A DNA stretch of 64,000 nucleotides from Syngnathus acus (GCF_901709675.1 NC_051094.1:6539001-6603000); one strand, 5' to 3'; numbered from the stretch's first letter, positions 25,710 through 39,200 are shown. Notes: generated from the letters alone by a model not told the origin. Program-made: numbers and translations.

Positions 25710-28322
25710 TCTTTACTTTCTGTCACCATCCAGCTGGAAAATGTGAGGGCAGCAAGTGAGATTGACATTTTTTTTTATTTTTAAGACCAGACTTATTTTC
25801 CACAGATAATTCCGGTCATGGTTGGCTGCGTTCGGACCTTTCTGCCGCATTTTCCTTATTTAACTCGAGGGTCTGCGGGGGAGTAGTGACTGGATGTTTT
25901 TCTAGCTGGACCACAGTGTGGAGAATAGATCCCAGAAGGGAACACATCTCCAGCTCGTGAATAAAGACTTAATTGATGGGTTTCAGCCGGGTTGTAAATG
26001 ATTCGTGTGCTTATTCGTCTTGACCGGCTGGGAAACAGTCAGCCGACACGCTTTTATGTGGTTCTTTTAGAAGTGGAACAGACTCTTTGCCGTTTCTCAC
26101 ATTGGGACTTTTTAGTTGCCTGAAGATAACATTTAAAAAAAATGAGTATCTTGTCATTAGAACTTTGCCTGCCAAGAAATGGACAAAACAAAATCGTAAC
26201 CAAGCAAATTATTGTTGTCAAAATAAACAGTCAAAAAAATGTGGTCTTGCAAAATTGTGCAAATCACATGAATTTATTTCATGTGTATAATTTATGGTTC
26301 ATAATAACCATATGCTAGAAAATTAAGTAAACATTGTTAGTTTGTAATTTTTAAGATTCTTTTAGTATGCCCGTGTCGACACTCCCGTAGCATTATTGGA
26401 AAAGAAAATTCAACATTTGCCCGTCAAAACTGTTTACTCCGTATTGGCAGCTCCATACGGCCGAACGAATGTCAATGCATTCTTTTTTGTAGAAAACCTC
26501 CAAAATTCTTGCAGGCCAATAATAAGCTTGCTTCCTTCGCCTGCTTGAGTTGAGAAAACGACAAGCAGCCAACATCGCCCCCACCACCTCCATCTCCAAA
26601 GCTGGGCCGTTCCGCTGAAAGGCGGCCATTGTTCCGCTCTCCCTGTCCACTTTACATGGACTGAAAGTAATGCATGCACTTTAAATAGAGGCTGAAAAAG
26701 AGAGCGAAGGCAGGGGAGCGAGGTAGAACCGAGTGAATGGTTAAGAGAAACCGAGAGCCGGCGTTGTCGTAAGCTTACTGGAGGAGGAGGAAAGAAAATA
26801 GACGGCAGGACAGGAGTAGAGTCAACGGCAGACATGAGGGGGAGATGCTTGTAGTAGCTGGGGTTGAGGAGGCCAGCTTGAATGGAGGAGGGTTGGGGTG
26901 GGGGGCTGGCAGGTTCCCTCATTTGCAACCAGCCGTATCCATCCTCCCTCCGTTTCCATCCTTGTCTGTCCTTGGCAAGATTTAAAGATGCATGTCTCTG
27001 GCTGTCTCCCTCGTGCCGACAGAGGTTGGAGGAGTTTGTGGCAGTCCTTCAGGGGAGGAGACTCGGGTTCCTCACCCAGCGGAGGTGTCGTCTTTGTGGT
27101 CGGTGACCCTGGGGTTATTTTCTGCAGAGACGGGATTAAGCCTCCTCAGGTTCGGACCCCTCGCTTTGTTTCCTTCACACATGCCTTATTTCATTGGTGG
27201 TGGGGGGGGGATCAGTGGAGATGGTGCCGTGGTACGATAGTTGCTTCTTGCTTTGCAGCCACTGTGACATATTGCATTGTGCCCTTGCGGTTGCCTCTAA
27301 ATCGCATATATCACAGCGTGTGTAATGTAGCGCCCTAATGGATGGCTTAGCGCCAAAGCACTATATATTTATATATATCATCTGACGAGACTGACTGGCA
27401 CAATAATAGCCAACTGTTTTTGTCCTCAAAAGTGTCTGTGCAAGTGAAGGTCATAAACGGACTTGTTACAGTCATCGTGATGAATAATGCGCCTAATTAA
27501 GCCTGGTTGTAATTCAAACACTGTGCAGCTCATCGGGATTGTCTCTCCATTTGTCTTTTGACTGCGTTTTTTTACATTATATTGTCATTTTGGTCATATG
27601 TCGGAACATTTCCCAATGTTGTTTGGGTCTGTTTGAATCCGCCAAGGTGTCCAATAGGTTAGTGTGTAAAATACAGTGGAATGATAAAATGGACCATTCA
27701 AAGTCTGCTTTCAGAAAGCAGCGTAAACACACCTCCTTTTATTAATCATACTATTTTTGACCCAATTTTTCACACGCCCTTTTATAGTTTTGCCGTTTCA
27801 CAAAGTTGTGTGTCAGCTGTGTGTGTAACCGTCATTTATTGTTTATGTACAGCAGATGGTTTTCTTGTGTAGAAGATTTTTTTCTTTCACCCTAGAGGGA
27901 AAACGGCTGATCCCCGGAATGTGTGATGAATCCCATTTCCACCCTCTCCTCTCATCTCAGCCTGGTCTGAATATCAACCCTGCATAACTAAATATGACAC
28001 CCCGATGAACACAAACCAACAACCGCAAGCACACTTCACCCCCCCACACACACACACACGCTGGTATGTTTCAGGAGCCGCGCTTCATTATTTCTTCAGT
28101 GATGTGTTCAAGTTGCAATAGACGCGCTTTTTGTTTTTCTTTTCCCGCTTGTTTATTTTCTCGCTGTGAGTCAGTGAGCATCAAGCTGGAAAGAGCAGCA
28201 GCCTTTGAACTTTGCCCTATCCCATGACTGCAGCCAGGGGTATTAACCCCGAGCCACTGAGAGGCTTAAAAAGCCATCAGCTCATTGTCCTGAGACACCC
28301 ACAAAAAAAGCCTTCCTCTGAA

Positions 28323-28334
28323 CCCCCCCCCCCC
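28323..28334. repeat. Poly-C run (12 nt)
   Basis: Twelve consecutive C residues inside a longer pyrimidine-rich stretch. Confidence 0.85.
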
Positions 28335-28680
28335 TCCTCGTTCTTCTTTACCTCCTTCCCTCCTTTCTTCTGAATGTCTCTCGCTGGCCTCTGCTGGCAT
28401 TCAGATTTATCAGTTTTTAGGGTCTAATGAGATAAGTGAGACTTAAGGGGAGTCCCTAAAGTGGCCTACACCCTCCACCTGAACAGATGTGATGAGTGCT
28501 GCCCATGGCTACGTCCTTGGTGAGTGCTTCACCCCCTAACGCTCTTCCACACTCCAAAGTTGCTCGTTTTTAATCTTGCCATTGGGCAGTCTTAAACCCG
28601 TATCTCACTGAGTGGCAAAGGTTTGCAAGCGTGTGCGCAGGTCGCCAATGTTGTTTTTGGGTCAGGGTTCAAAAACAGAC

Positions 28681-28740
28681 GCAGGCACGGGGGGAACATG
28701 TAAACTGCACACAGGAAGGCCGGAGCCAAATTTGTAACCC
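28681..28740 (-). mobile_element. Dispersed repeat fragment (ACACAGGAAGGCCGGAGCC type)
   Basis: Contains GCAGGCACGGGGGGAACATG, then AAACTGCACACAGGAAGGCC and GGAGCC, the well-known fish repeat segment that normally lies between the pieces seen at 7361-7453 and 8941-9038. Better preserved than the other copies here. Confidence 0.7.
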
Positions 28741-30518
28741 AAATATAGAGCAACAAAAGTATTTAGAATTTTTTTTTTTTTTTAGAAAAGAACAAGAACA
28801 TAAAGTTGCAAACCATATAATTTTTAAAATGTTGTAGTTATTTTTTGCAACCTAATTTTCATAGTATAAACTTTTCCTGAAAGCAATCAGATGCATTTTT
28901 CCATAATAATTTTCCATAATTTTTCATAATTGTGGTTATGAGTAACGTTGTATCGGATATTTTCCATCGCTCTTTTTGGTCTGATCCCGTCTTCCCGCTG
29001 CTCCTCAGCTTTTAAGTCTCGATCCCGTCGCGGAGCCATGGAATATAGGCCATTTGGTTTCCTCCCGCTCTTTTGCTTCTCATGCCATATTGTCTACGCT
29101 CCGGCCTGAAGGATTAATAGCTCCTTAACTTGACTGTCCTTGTCATCGGCTCTGGTGGTCCTGCTGATGTGACCCAGCATGACCACTACCAAGCCTCAAT
29201 GTTGTGGCTGCAGCCAGCTTCTTAGCACACATGCTGACTACCTGCTGTTATGCACCCATTTACCCCCCTCACCCACTTTATTATTTCTTTCTAAATCATG
29301 TTTGTTCCAATCCAGAATTACTTCAAGTAAAGCCACTTGACATATGTGCTCAACGAATTAAAGCCAGGCACGAGAAGTGGAAATTAGGAATGTACTATAT
29401 TTTAATCCATTTTAAGCCAATCCTCATATACCCATTATTTTTTCGATTTTCGCCAGACATTTTGAGTAAAACATAATAACTTTTCCTCCACAAGAGTACA
29501 GCAGAACTACTTCCAGTACAACAGGAGTCTCTTGAGAGTTTCGTTTCACCTGCTGTTCAGTTCTTTGAGGCTGTCCAACATTCCAGTCGGGATTATAGCG
29601 CGGCAAGGCAAACGGAAGCACAAATACGAAGGATTGCTGGGGATTTTTGTTTCTTTCTTTTTTTCCCCCCCAAGTGACCGTTTGTGGCCCAGCTGTTTTG
29701 TGGCTGTTAAAGGTTTGACCTTGGGCCAACTCTGGAGAAATTAAATGTGAGCCTGAAGGAATATCACATTAAAAAAAGAAAAAAAATATTAAATAGCAAT
29801 TCAGGCCATATGTAAATATAAAAATATATATGTCATTAAAAAGCATGTATTTTGCAGTTAGAAATAAAAATATACGATTGAGGAAAGTTTATTTTTTTGT
29901 CTTGCTTGAATAAACTATAAGCTAGACAAACAACTTTTTTTTCTATTTCATTTGTTTTCTTGTTCCACTTGCAAATATTTTTGTCTTTTAATGACCATTG
30001 ATAATATGATTTATTTACCTCCTCAATGTTTTTATTTTTCCCAAGTGCTTCCTGCTCTACTCACAAACACAAAATGCAAACCAGCTTTTCGGTCATGTGT
30101 ACCTCAAAAAAAAAAAAAGACAATTTGCAGATGTTTCAGCCATCGTATTCTTAATGAGGCGCAGGGCTGATGTTGTTATTAGCCCCTGGGAGAAGAGATG
30201 CATCCTATTTGTTGTATTGGATTACAGACGGATTGTTTGTCTTGTAGCGGCCTGATGAAATATTCATTTGTGTCTGTGGTGTCTGAGTTGGCCCAAGCCT
30301 TTGCACGCTATTGGCGGAGAATGAAGACCAGGTAGACGTGTTTGGAACATTAGGGCGACTGAGTTTGTTGATCTCACTTGTCGACTTAAGACGTAAACAA
30401 CAAGCCAGGAGATTTTCAAAGTGGAAACAAATTGACAGGATTCATTCACCAGGTCTGCAAAAGCATAATAAATCAAGTTTGTCACTCTTCTCACATTTTC
30501 TTGCCTTTAGGATACAGC

Positions 30519-30539
30519 GAGAGAGAGAGCGAGAGAGAG
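30519..30539. repeat. (GA)n microsatellite
   Basis: GA units with a single C interruption at 30530. Confidence 0.85.
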
Positions 30540-30797
30540 CAATTCTGCACATTAAACTTGGGATACTCGTGTATACATTTTCTGGGGGAAGCCATCTTTG
30601 CTGTATCACTAGATGGAAGAACATGGCACGGAGGCGGTTGAATTATTCAATTCATAATCGGCCTTTATGTCCTGCCTCCGAGCCGGGCCCCTCTGTTATT
30701 TTAGTGCATAATTGATAGTGCTCAGGAGTGGAAAAGTTAGAATAGCAGAAGTAATACGAAGCGAAAGTCTAGTCAGGCAGCACAAGAAGGGAAGAGG

Positions 30798-30830
<33 letters not shown>
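30798..30830. repeat. (GGC)11 trinucleotide repeat
   Basis: Eleven perfect GGC units flanked by GAAGAGG and GGGCCCC. No coding frame runs through it, so it is a non-coding intronic triplet repeat. Confidence 0.95.
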
Positions 30831-30832
<2 letters not shown>

Positions 30833-30913
30833 GCCCCTATAGGACTTTTTAACACTGAGCCTGTGTCGGCCTTTGCGGGGCTTTAGCGTTTGTAGACCAG
30901 CCAGACGAGCAAA

Positions 30914-30954
30914 GGGGGGCGAGGAGAGGGGGATAAAAAGGGGATAAGATGGGG
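30914..30954 (+). other. G-quadruplex-capable G-run cluster
   Basis: Four G runs of at least four (30914-30919, 30928-30932, 30940-30943, 30951-30954) separated by 7-8 nt loops, about 90 bp downstream of the (GGC)11 repeat. Confidence 0.6.
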
Positions 30955-33900
30955 ATGAAAGAGGTGGCAGGGAGACGGGGATCCAGAGTAACGAGGCCTG
31001 ACGCTGAGCCGGCCTAGAATGCGCTCCGTTTTGCCCCCAAAAGTGGCTGTATAGGACGCAGCTGTGTGCGAAAATAACATTTAAGCCTGCTGAATTTCAC
31101 GGTGATTGGAAAAGTTTGTCGTTTTATCTGTACGGTAGACACACAATGGAGTGCTGGCCCTCCAGCGAGTCTTTTCGCGGCTTTTTACTTGCTGGCTTGT
31201 GCAGGTGAGTGGCATCAATAAAGAGCAACCTTGGAGGAAGCGCACTTATTGCCCTTGTACGCCAAAGTAAAGAGAGGCTAAGTAAGGATAAATTGGGCGA
31301 GTTGACCTCTTAAATAACGTGACAGGACCACATACACCTCTTTGACTTTTAAAATGTTCTTTCAAGGTTAATATTCTTTTTCCATAATAATGGACGATAT
31401 TGGCAAAAGACTTATGAGATGTCACTTAATCAATGAAACGACCCATCGAAGGGTCGGCAAGGAACGCCATCCTCCTTATTCGGAAAGTTTGGATGCCTCA
31501 GTCAAAGCTTGGTACACAAAGTAAGGTTTGTAAATGTTTCATGTGTTTGGTGTTCAAGGGGCTTGAAGAGTCGATCAAACTTCGAGTCCATACGCGGTGG
31601 CATGATGGGAAAAAGTTTTTTGCATTGAGCCTACAAGTGTATTGAAACATATTTGCAAGTATGTACATTCAAATACAGCCGAATTATTTTGTAAATGCGT
31701 TCTAAAATATTACTAGTAAAAATACTCCAATTCCATTAAAAGCAATATTTAGAAAATGACTTGATATAATGACTGAATTTAATTACCTGATTAAATTTCT
31801 TCTTAGACATTGTGTTAAATGTCTGCTGCTGCAGGTTATTTGATTTTTTTGTTGTTACAATTTAAGTTCCTCTCTGTGTCCAATTTTCACGCTTTTGTAA
31901 ATACGTTGTTGATCTTAAACCTATTACAAGTTATTTAAATGGGCCCTCCTTGCGTGAACGTCTCAGGTGAAGCTGTTAACACGGCCCCAGGTGTCGTCTA
32001 TTTAACACCTCTCTGACCCTCGACAAAGCCTGACTAACTGCCGCTGAGCTCTCCCTTTTGTGTTCCCTAACAAAGCCTTTTAGCTTCTAATAACGCCACA
32101 GCACCGGTAGTGCGAAATGAAACCCGAGATAGCGTCCACTACATCGCGGCGTCGGTGGGAACCGTTTAATCCGCTTCTCGAAACCAAACTAACGCACAAC
32201 GGCCGAGGATCATGTTTGGCAAAGTGGCCCGCTTTGATGCGGGGATCGGATGGCGCGGGTCACAGACAAGTAGAACACAACTCTGAATGCCTCCTGTCTT
32301 TTATAGAGCTGTGGAAGTACATGTGTTGGACAATACAGGGAGTGTGTGGCACCATAATGCTCCCAGACAAAGAACAAGGGTATCACGTTATGGACCTTTT
32401 ATGATTGTCTCCTGATTTTGATGATTAAATCCGGTTTTGCGTCACTAATCTCAGGAAAGGTCACATCATGTCTGTTTAAAAAGCCCTGGGCTTAAAATTT
32501 GTGGATGATTCTGTTGAGATTTGTGACTTAAGTGCAGAAAAATATTAACATTTCCAATTCAGTTCAATGAGGATGGTTTGCCTATCAATCTATAATTAAA
32601 TATTATGTATTTATTGTATTGTATTTTATTTTTTATTTGTATTTTAATTTGTATTTTTGATACACTGATAAACATCCATACACTGTAAAAAATAAAAGAT
32701 GTTCCCTCAAAATTTTAAAGCAACAAATTTTGATGAAAATTTATGTTGGGCAATTCAACACAATATTTGAAAATTTGGTTTCCTACATTTTTAACAATCA
32801 AACAAGATTTCTTTGTTTTGCCAACTAATTTGTTTCAACTTAAATTAAATAAATAATTATTATTTTAAATTAAATATAAAATAAATAAAAAATAAATATG
32901 TATATATCTATCTATCTATATCTAGATCTAGATCTAGTAATGGCACTCTTTGTATTTGAAAGTACATTTTACCAGAGTTGCTCCAATATGACCATGAAGC
33001 CGGCGAATGGAAACATTAACGGCGATACGTCTCACCAAGTCATAAAAGCAATTTACGAGTGCACTTAAGGCCTATACACCTAGTGGCGCTGCCCCATAAA
33101 GATGTAGACAGAAGATTGCACCAAACTCCTTCCAAATACACGCATTTAAAAGTATTAAACGGGGATCAATGAGCGATAGCGCTCCTATTAATCTCAGATT
33201 TACCCATTCTTTTCTAATTAAGCTCTCCTTTTTTTTTTCAAATTTGCGGCATTTTACAAGGTTACCATTGATTTGTGCTATTGTTCTCTTCCTGCGGGCT
33301 AAATGCCGCATTGAGTTGTTTTCCCTCACAAGCTCCTCAATAGATGTTTTTAGCTTTTTTTTTTTTTTGTTTAGGATCTGCATTCAACTCTGTACAGACC
33401 TTTAATGCGTTGATTTTATTTGTTGTTTGTAAAAGAAGGGCTAATTAAGTTTTCAAAATAATTTTAATTAACTGGAGCAGCCAAGTCAACATGGCTGCTT
33501 GGAAACAATGCAAGCAGCCTTCTGTGAAATACAATTTTGCTCATCCGCCATTTGGCGTGTGCGACAACGCTTAGTTGAGCTCCTATGCCAATTTATTTAC
33601 AGCGATGCGCCGCATGCCAACCCCCCGGCCTGCTATCAGTGCCGGCTGGTATGGATTGCGTCTCACGGCAAAAGTTAATCGAGGAAATCCTCCTCCTACG
33701 TCACAAGCGGGCCTGCACTTTGCAGTTTTAACATTAATCCCAGTCCGATTCTAATCGGAAGAGACCACGTGACCTTTTGCGTGGTGACCAAACCTCGGCT
33801 CATTACAACAACGACCCTCCATCAATATGACATAATAGCGTATTACTGCGCCGCTAATTACATTAAACAGGGGCGAGATGAGCCAACTGCATTTAATTGC

Positions 33901-36221
33901 TTTACTTGTTTTTGCATATTTAAACGGAGCTATACATCAGCGGCGCGTTAACATAGACAAGCTATGTGCATCCCAAATGTGCTTATTTTCTGTACTGTAA
34001 TGAACCCTCACATTTAAGGCTAATTTAGTGCAATTAGCTGGCGAGAGTTTAATCAAGAAATGCCATTGCACAAGCCTGTAGATGCCATTTAGTTTAACCG
34101 GCACCATCTGATGGATGATTAAGGATAAACTGTTTTTTTGGGTGCTACAATTATCTGAACAAGTGTTATTTATGCGTAATTTTAAGTCTAGGCTGCGTTA
34201 AATAAATGTCATCGCAAAACTCAAATGAGCAGCTCAGATTTTTTTTTTTTTAAAGTGTGCTGTGTCTGAGTTAATGAACGTCTCCATTTGAAAAACATCT
34301 TTAGAATGTATTTTTGTTTCTGTGTAGTTTTTTGAAAGCGCCTGCTATTCTTGACATTGACCATCCCACTCGATTGCATATTCTTTCTTTCTACCTTTTT
34401 ATGCAAATACTCACACATATCTGGAGTCCAAATAATCCCCCTCCTTCTGCCTTTGTTTACCCCCAGTGTTTGGCCTCTTTAATTGGAATTTTTTCCAGTG
34501 TTTTACCGTCTCGTAATGATTTTATTGCAGGCTGTTTTACACCAGTGTCCAAACCAGCAGCCTGGGGAAGATTTAGTGTGTTGCTTCTCCTCCGTACTGA
34601 GCTTTAATTGGAAGGTCAGGGGGACGTGTTTCAGACTAGCAGGAGATCAGCGCTCACCGCCGATGTAAAGGTTATCCAAACCCACCCACAGGCATGAAGA
34701 TGTAATTTTCTTATTATTTTAGCAACCCTAAGGATGGTGGATATTGCACGGCTGAATTATGCCTTTAAAGCATCATTAGTAGAGATTTTATTGCACGCGC
34801 ACCCCGTGTGCATCATTTGTACTCTTGTCATGAGAGACGTTTGTGCTATTTTGAAAATATCAGCAGGTGAAATCGCCATCTTCTCACACCGAGAAGATTC
34901 TTTCCATCCAGCCCAGCCACGGCGTCTCTCTTAAGAACAGCTGCCTCTGGCCGTGCGCGGAATGCCAGCAGTTTAACCACACTCAGACGTCTGTGTGCTT
35001 GTCGTTCCGAGGGGCTCCCTTTCTTCATTTCGTGACGCCTTTCGTGTCTATCGCCCGCTGCCCTTTTTCTCACGCTTGCCCGGTCTTGTTCTGTTGATGG
35101 GCTTCGGGTCGGAGTGAGTAGGATAAGTGGTCGATGTCTGGCGTGCGCCGCCAATGTAGGCGAGGTCATGTGGTGAACTCCACAAAGATCTCTGGAAGAT
35201 TCTTGGCACGCAATGTCCTGAATGCTACATGCAGACTGCATTTGGCCAACCTGCTTGTGTATCCAAGCGTGCCTTTCCACCAGCCTTAGTAGTCGTGCTA
35301 CAAATATCGACAACAGAAGGCAAGGTGAAGGTTCCGCAGACCAAGAGGCAGAATGTGCTGACCGGGGCATCCGGCAACAAAAGGCGGCAGCGGCGGCTGT
35401 GTGCTTTGGGGAGAAAGAAGATATACCGTGAACGGACTGGCAACACTCCTCAATTTTAGTCCTCTTTTTTTCTATCCCTCCTTTCTTCTCTTTCTAAAGA
35501 AAATAGATCTTCTTGTCCCCCCGGCCGCTCCTTTTTCTTTTATTTAATACCCCTCCACAGTTGCTGAGCCCTCACAGCAAGAATCGATACAGTATCTGCA
35601 TGTATGCTGGGATAAAATACAAGCACAGCCCCTCGTTCTACACTTGGAGTCAGCGATACATAAATAAAGTGTAGGACAAATATCAATATTGTGATGTATC
35701 GTGTCATTATCTTTCACGCTACGGTGTCATTGGACCTATCAATCAATCGTCATTCATAACAACACGTGATGTCATCAGTTTGGGCCGGCCCACGACTCAC
35801 TGCTCCGATCTGTTTGTTTTGATTAAAAGTCGTGGCACCGTTTCAAGATGTGAGCCAAATTTTGCTTTAATGAACCAAGTGCTGACGACTTTGGATAGCT
35901 AGCGATGCTCACTTGCAATCTTATTGATGATGAGCGCTATACAAAATAGATGAATGTGTCATTTTATCATTAGCAAAATAGTGTTCCAATCCCAAGTTAT
36001 AAACCAGCCTTCTCTCGTTCTTTTTATTGTTTGTCACTTTCTCCTTATGTCCCCATGCAACTTCCCGCCACCCCTTTAACAAAAAAAAAATGTCTATCCA
36101 ATCTAACCTGGGCCGTCACCCTTTGTGAATTTAATCAGTTTACGTGTACAGGCGAGCTCGCTCTCATCACAGCAAAGATGTAATGCAGCAAGGTGAGAAA
36201 GTTAAGAGATTGAAAATGCAT
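30955..36221. other. Intron 1, third part: CpG-dense patches and AT-rich element-like block
   Basis: No exon recognised. CpG-dense sequence at 32103-32262 and 34846-35460 stands out from its surroundings. A MITE-like repeat occupies 32680-32850. The block 33400-34130 is rich in homeodomain-type TAATTA words and includes a CACGTG E-box at about 33766-33771. Short TATC and AGATCT tandem units lie at 32900-32938. Confidence 0.55.
32680..32850. mobile_element. MITE-like repeat (CACTGTAAAAAATAAAAG type)
   Basis: Opens with CACTGTAAAAAATAAAAG and continues with alternating words such as TTAAAGCAACAAATTTTGAT and GTTGGGCAATTCAAC. This matches my memory of an abundant non-autonomous DNA-transposon family of teleosts. 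A clear complementary end and target duplication are not visible, so it may be truncated. Confidence 0.55.
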
Positions 36222-39200
36222 TTACGGTGGCCCTCGTCCCCCTCTTTGCCTCTTCATCCTTGAGATGGCTTGTAATGAGGCTGGGAATGTTCTCATTGTC
36301 AATGCCGAGGCTTGCTCAGAGGTTGCTATGAGAGTCCAGCTTTTCTTTTTTTCTTTTTTTAAAGATGACACCGAAAGATTATGTCTAATTATAATCAATA
36401 TAAAATGTTTTTGTTTTTTGGAGAGGTGGTACATCCATGTTTGATGAGAGTGGCAGCTCAAATGTGTGGGGAACATGCGAAGACCCAAGTCTCGTCAGTT
36501 AATCGGGCTAATGTTGGATTTTGCTCAAGTTGCAGCTGTCACAGCAGCAACAGCATACAGCTTTACAGACATGGACGGATTGTCTGCAAAAAAAAAGGTT
36601 TCCTTCAGCGCTCACCTGCTCTTTCAGGCTAATTTAAATGTGAAGCTCTGTTCCTCATTTAGTGACAGATTAGATATGGCAGCAATTTCATGACAAAATG
36701 TATTTCACTAATTTGACTCCTAAGAAAAGTCACCCAGGAAATCTTAAGTCTGGAAAGGTGTGCGGAATACCTCCAAGAACCACCAAAATTATTTGCTACC
36801 TCCCGCATAAGTAGAAAGGCCGCATCCTGTTTTGGTCTTGTTGTTTTGAAGACGACAGTGTTATAAGACAAACACAAAAGGATATATGCATTCAATTCAA
36901 ACAGCCACTTAGTTGGAAATGGAAGTCTTCGTGTAGCGTCAAGATCGAAGGCAATATTCACGTTGAATTTTCATGTTTACGTTTGAGCCGCATCTCAAAA
37001 TTCCCTTGACCCTTCATTGAATTGCATTTGATTTCTGTTGGAGGCGGATTTTCTTAAAAAAAACACATAAATAAAACATGATTTTCTTTGTTATACCTCT
37101 AAAGAAAAATGCAAGCCTGGATTGTGTTTTCCTAGCAGACTTTTGACATGTTTGAAACTGTGAGTCGTGCTGTGTCAGACCTACATTAGCATGCATGCTG
37201 GGATGACTTGCCACATCAAATCAATTATGCCTTTGAAGATACATGAATATGTGCAGATAGACTTAATATTTAGCATTTTAAACACTACCTTCAAGTAGGT
37301 GGTGATTAGTCAGATGCTGAATATATTTCGGTGCAGCTCGGTCTAATGTGCTAATAGCAGGTCAGATCAGAGTCGGTGTTTGTGTTGTTGTTTTGAAAGA
37401 GGAAGTTCATTTGTACTTAATGAGTGGGTTCTTAGCTCCTGCTGCGCTTTAAGGAGGTAGAGGAAAAAAAGGTGGGGGGGGGTGCGTGAGGGGCTCCATA
37501 GATTAGACACCATCTGTTGGTGAACACTTAGCAAGACACAAAGTGAGTGCACACGCGTTAAACAACACTGACACGTCTTCACACACTACCCAGCGGAACT
37601 ATGTTTTTTTTTTGGGGTATTCTTCCTTTGGTAGTCTTCTGACTTACTTCCAACTTGCCCCTCTTTCCTGTCTGATCTGTGAATCATGTTCCCCACTCTG
37701 CCTCCCACTCCCCAGTCTCCTGCTGGGATTAATCATCTATTAAAGAGGACACATGTTAATCTTATGGCGTGTGCGCTTGCGAGTATCTGTCCGAGGGCAT
37801 TGTTATTCCAACACGGCACGTTTTGTTTCAACCCGGCACCCCTCTGCGCCAGACTCAATCCCTCCTCCCTCGCTCAAGCACCCGTGTTATGTGTTTGAAG
37901 AATTTGTACAGTTCCAAGTTCAGAAGAAGTGTTAATGTTTGTAGGTGTGTACGTGAGTGGCATTGTTGCCGTTTGTTGTTTTCATCCGAGCGCCGGGATT
38001 CGGTGACACTTGCGAAGGTCTAAGATGACTCGGTGGGTGAGGGTCAGTCATCACCGTCTGCCCTCCATCGCCTCCTCGCTCAATCTTGCCATCTATTGCT
38101 TTCATGTGTTGCCTTCTCGCTGTCCTGTGTGGCTCGTGGTATGTGGACTTTATTAAATTTTCCTGCGGGAGGGTGATGGAGAAGACAGGCTGGGGATCGG
38201 AGGGGGCGGTCATCCCTTCTTTCATCCGTCTGTCGGTTTTTATTCCTGCCAGGGGACTCTGGTCGGTGGGTCTTTGGGGCGGTGTAACCCCAGGAACGTC
38301 TACTCTCTCTGGGCCTTGTGCTTTATGACAGGCACCTGATTCTGTATGGAGGTCAGATAACGGAGAGGAGATAACAAGATCTCACTCCCTCGCTTTTCAA
38401 ATATTAAACTGAGGCCACGGTGCTCAGAAGTGACGACGATGACTCGAGAAATCCAGCTAGACGCCGAATGTGATGCTGAGTGAAATACAGGGCAAAGAGC
38501 TGCTGTTTATCAACTAATGGGGAAAATACAAAAGGGGTTACCTTAGCAACCAGAAAGTGGAATGTGCGTTAGTAGCTAACCAGGGACAGGCTAAGAGTAA
38601 TTCAAATCAGATGCATATTTGAGCAGGACAAAAGTGCAGCAACCTTTTTAATCTGCTGGCTCGCTTCTTTTCGCAATCAATCTGGTCCATTCGATAATTA
38701 TGTTTTAAGTGAAATGAATGCACGTTTTAACAAGAGGAAGGACAAACATGGAGCAGAACATCTGAGGTCCAACACAATGTCCCAGAAACAAAACAGTTCT
38801 TGCCATAGGTAGTAAAAATAGAAATAACTCATTCAAGAACCAAACTGTCAGCATGATAACAAATTTGGTCGAATTTCTAATTTTATGGCCTCGGGTACTT
38901 TTGACTTAAGTGGTTCCTTTGTAACTCGAATAACTGCGTTGGTGCACATTTTGAAAGCAAGATTATATACTACGCTTATTAAAGGGGAAGTTTTGTTTTC
39001 ATTTTTTATGACTCTACAGTCTAAGCTGTGACTTATCATTTTGCTTTACAGTATCTTGTCCTCACTCAAGCTGTGATGACGCTGCAATGTTTTTGTTGGG
39101 TTTTTTTGGGGGGTTTTTTTTGTTGTTTTTTTAACCACCATGAATCACACTGCGGTGTATCCTGGGGCTCGCTGACTCACTCTATCTTTCTTACAGTTGG

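Larger units (their letters stand above)
24383..30797. other. Intron 1, second part
   Basis: No exon recognised. Holds a 23-nt poly-C tract (25510-25532), a (TTTA)n tract (25687-25709), a GC-rich stretch open in several frames on both strands (26434-27338), a C12 run (28323-28334), a dispersed repeat fragment (28681-28740) and a (GA)n tract (30519-30539). Confidence 0.6.

Noticed and set aside
33081-33100. CCTAGTGGCGCTGCC as a CTCF site
   Set aside because: Core spacing does not fit the consensus well.
34846-35370. 174-codon minus-strand open frame, the longest in the window
   Set aside because: No domain or known protein recognised and several competing frames; treated as a CpG-rich region instead.
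35640-35720. GATACAT/ATGTATC inverted words resembling a hAT-type repeat
   Set aside because: Too short and degenerate to assign.
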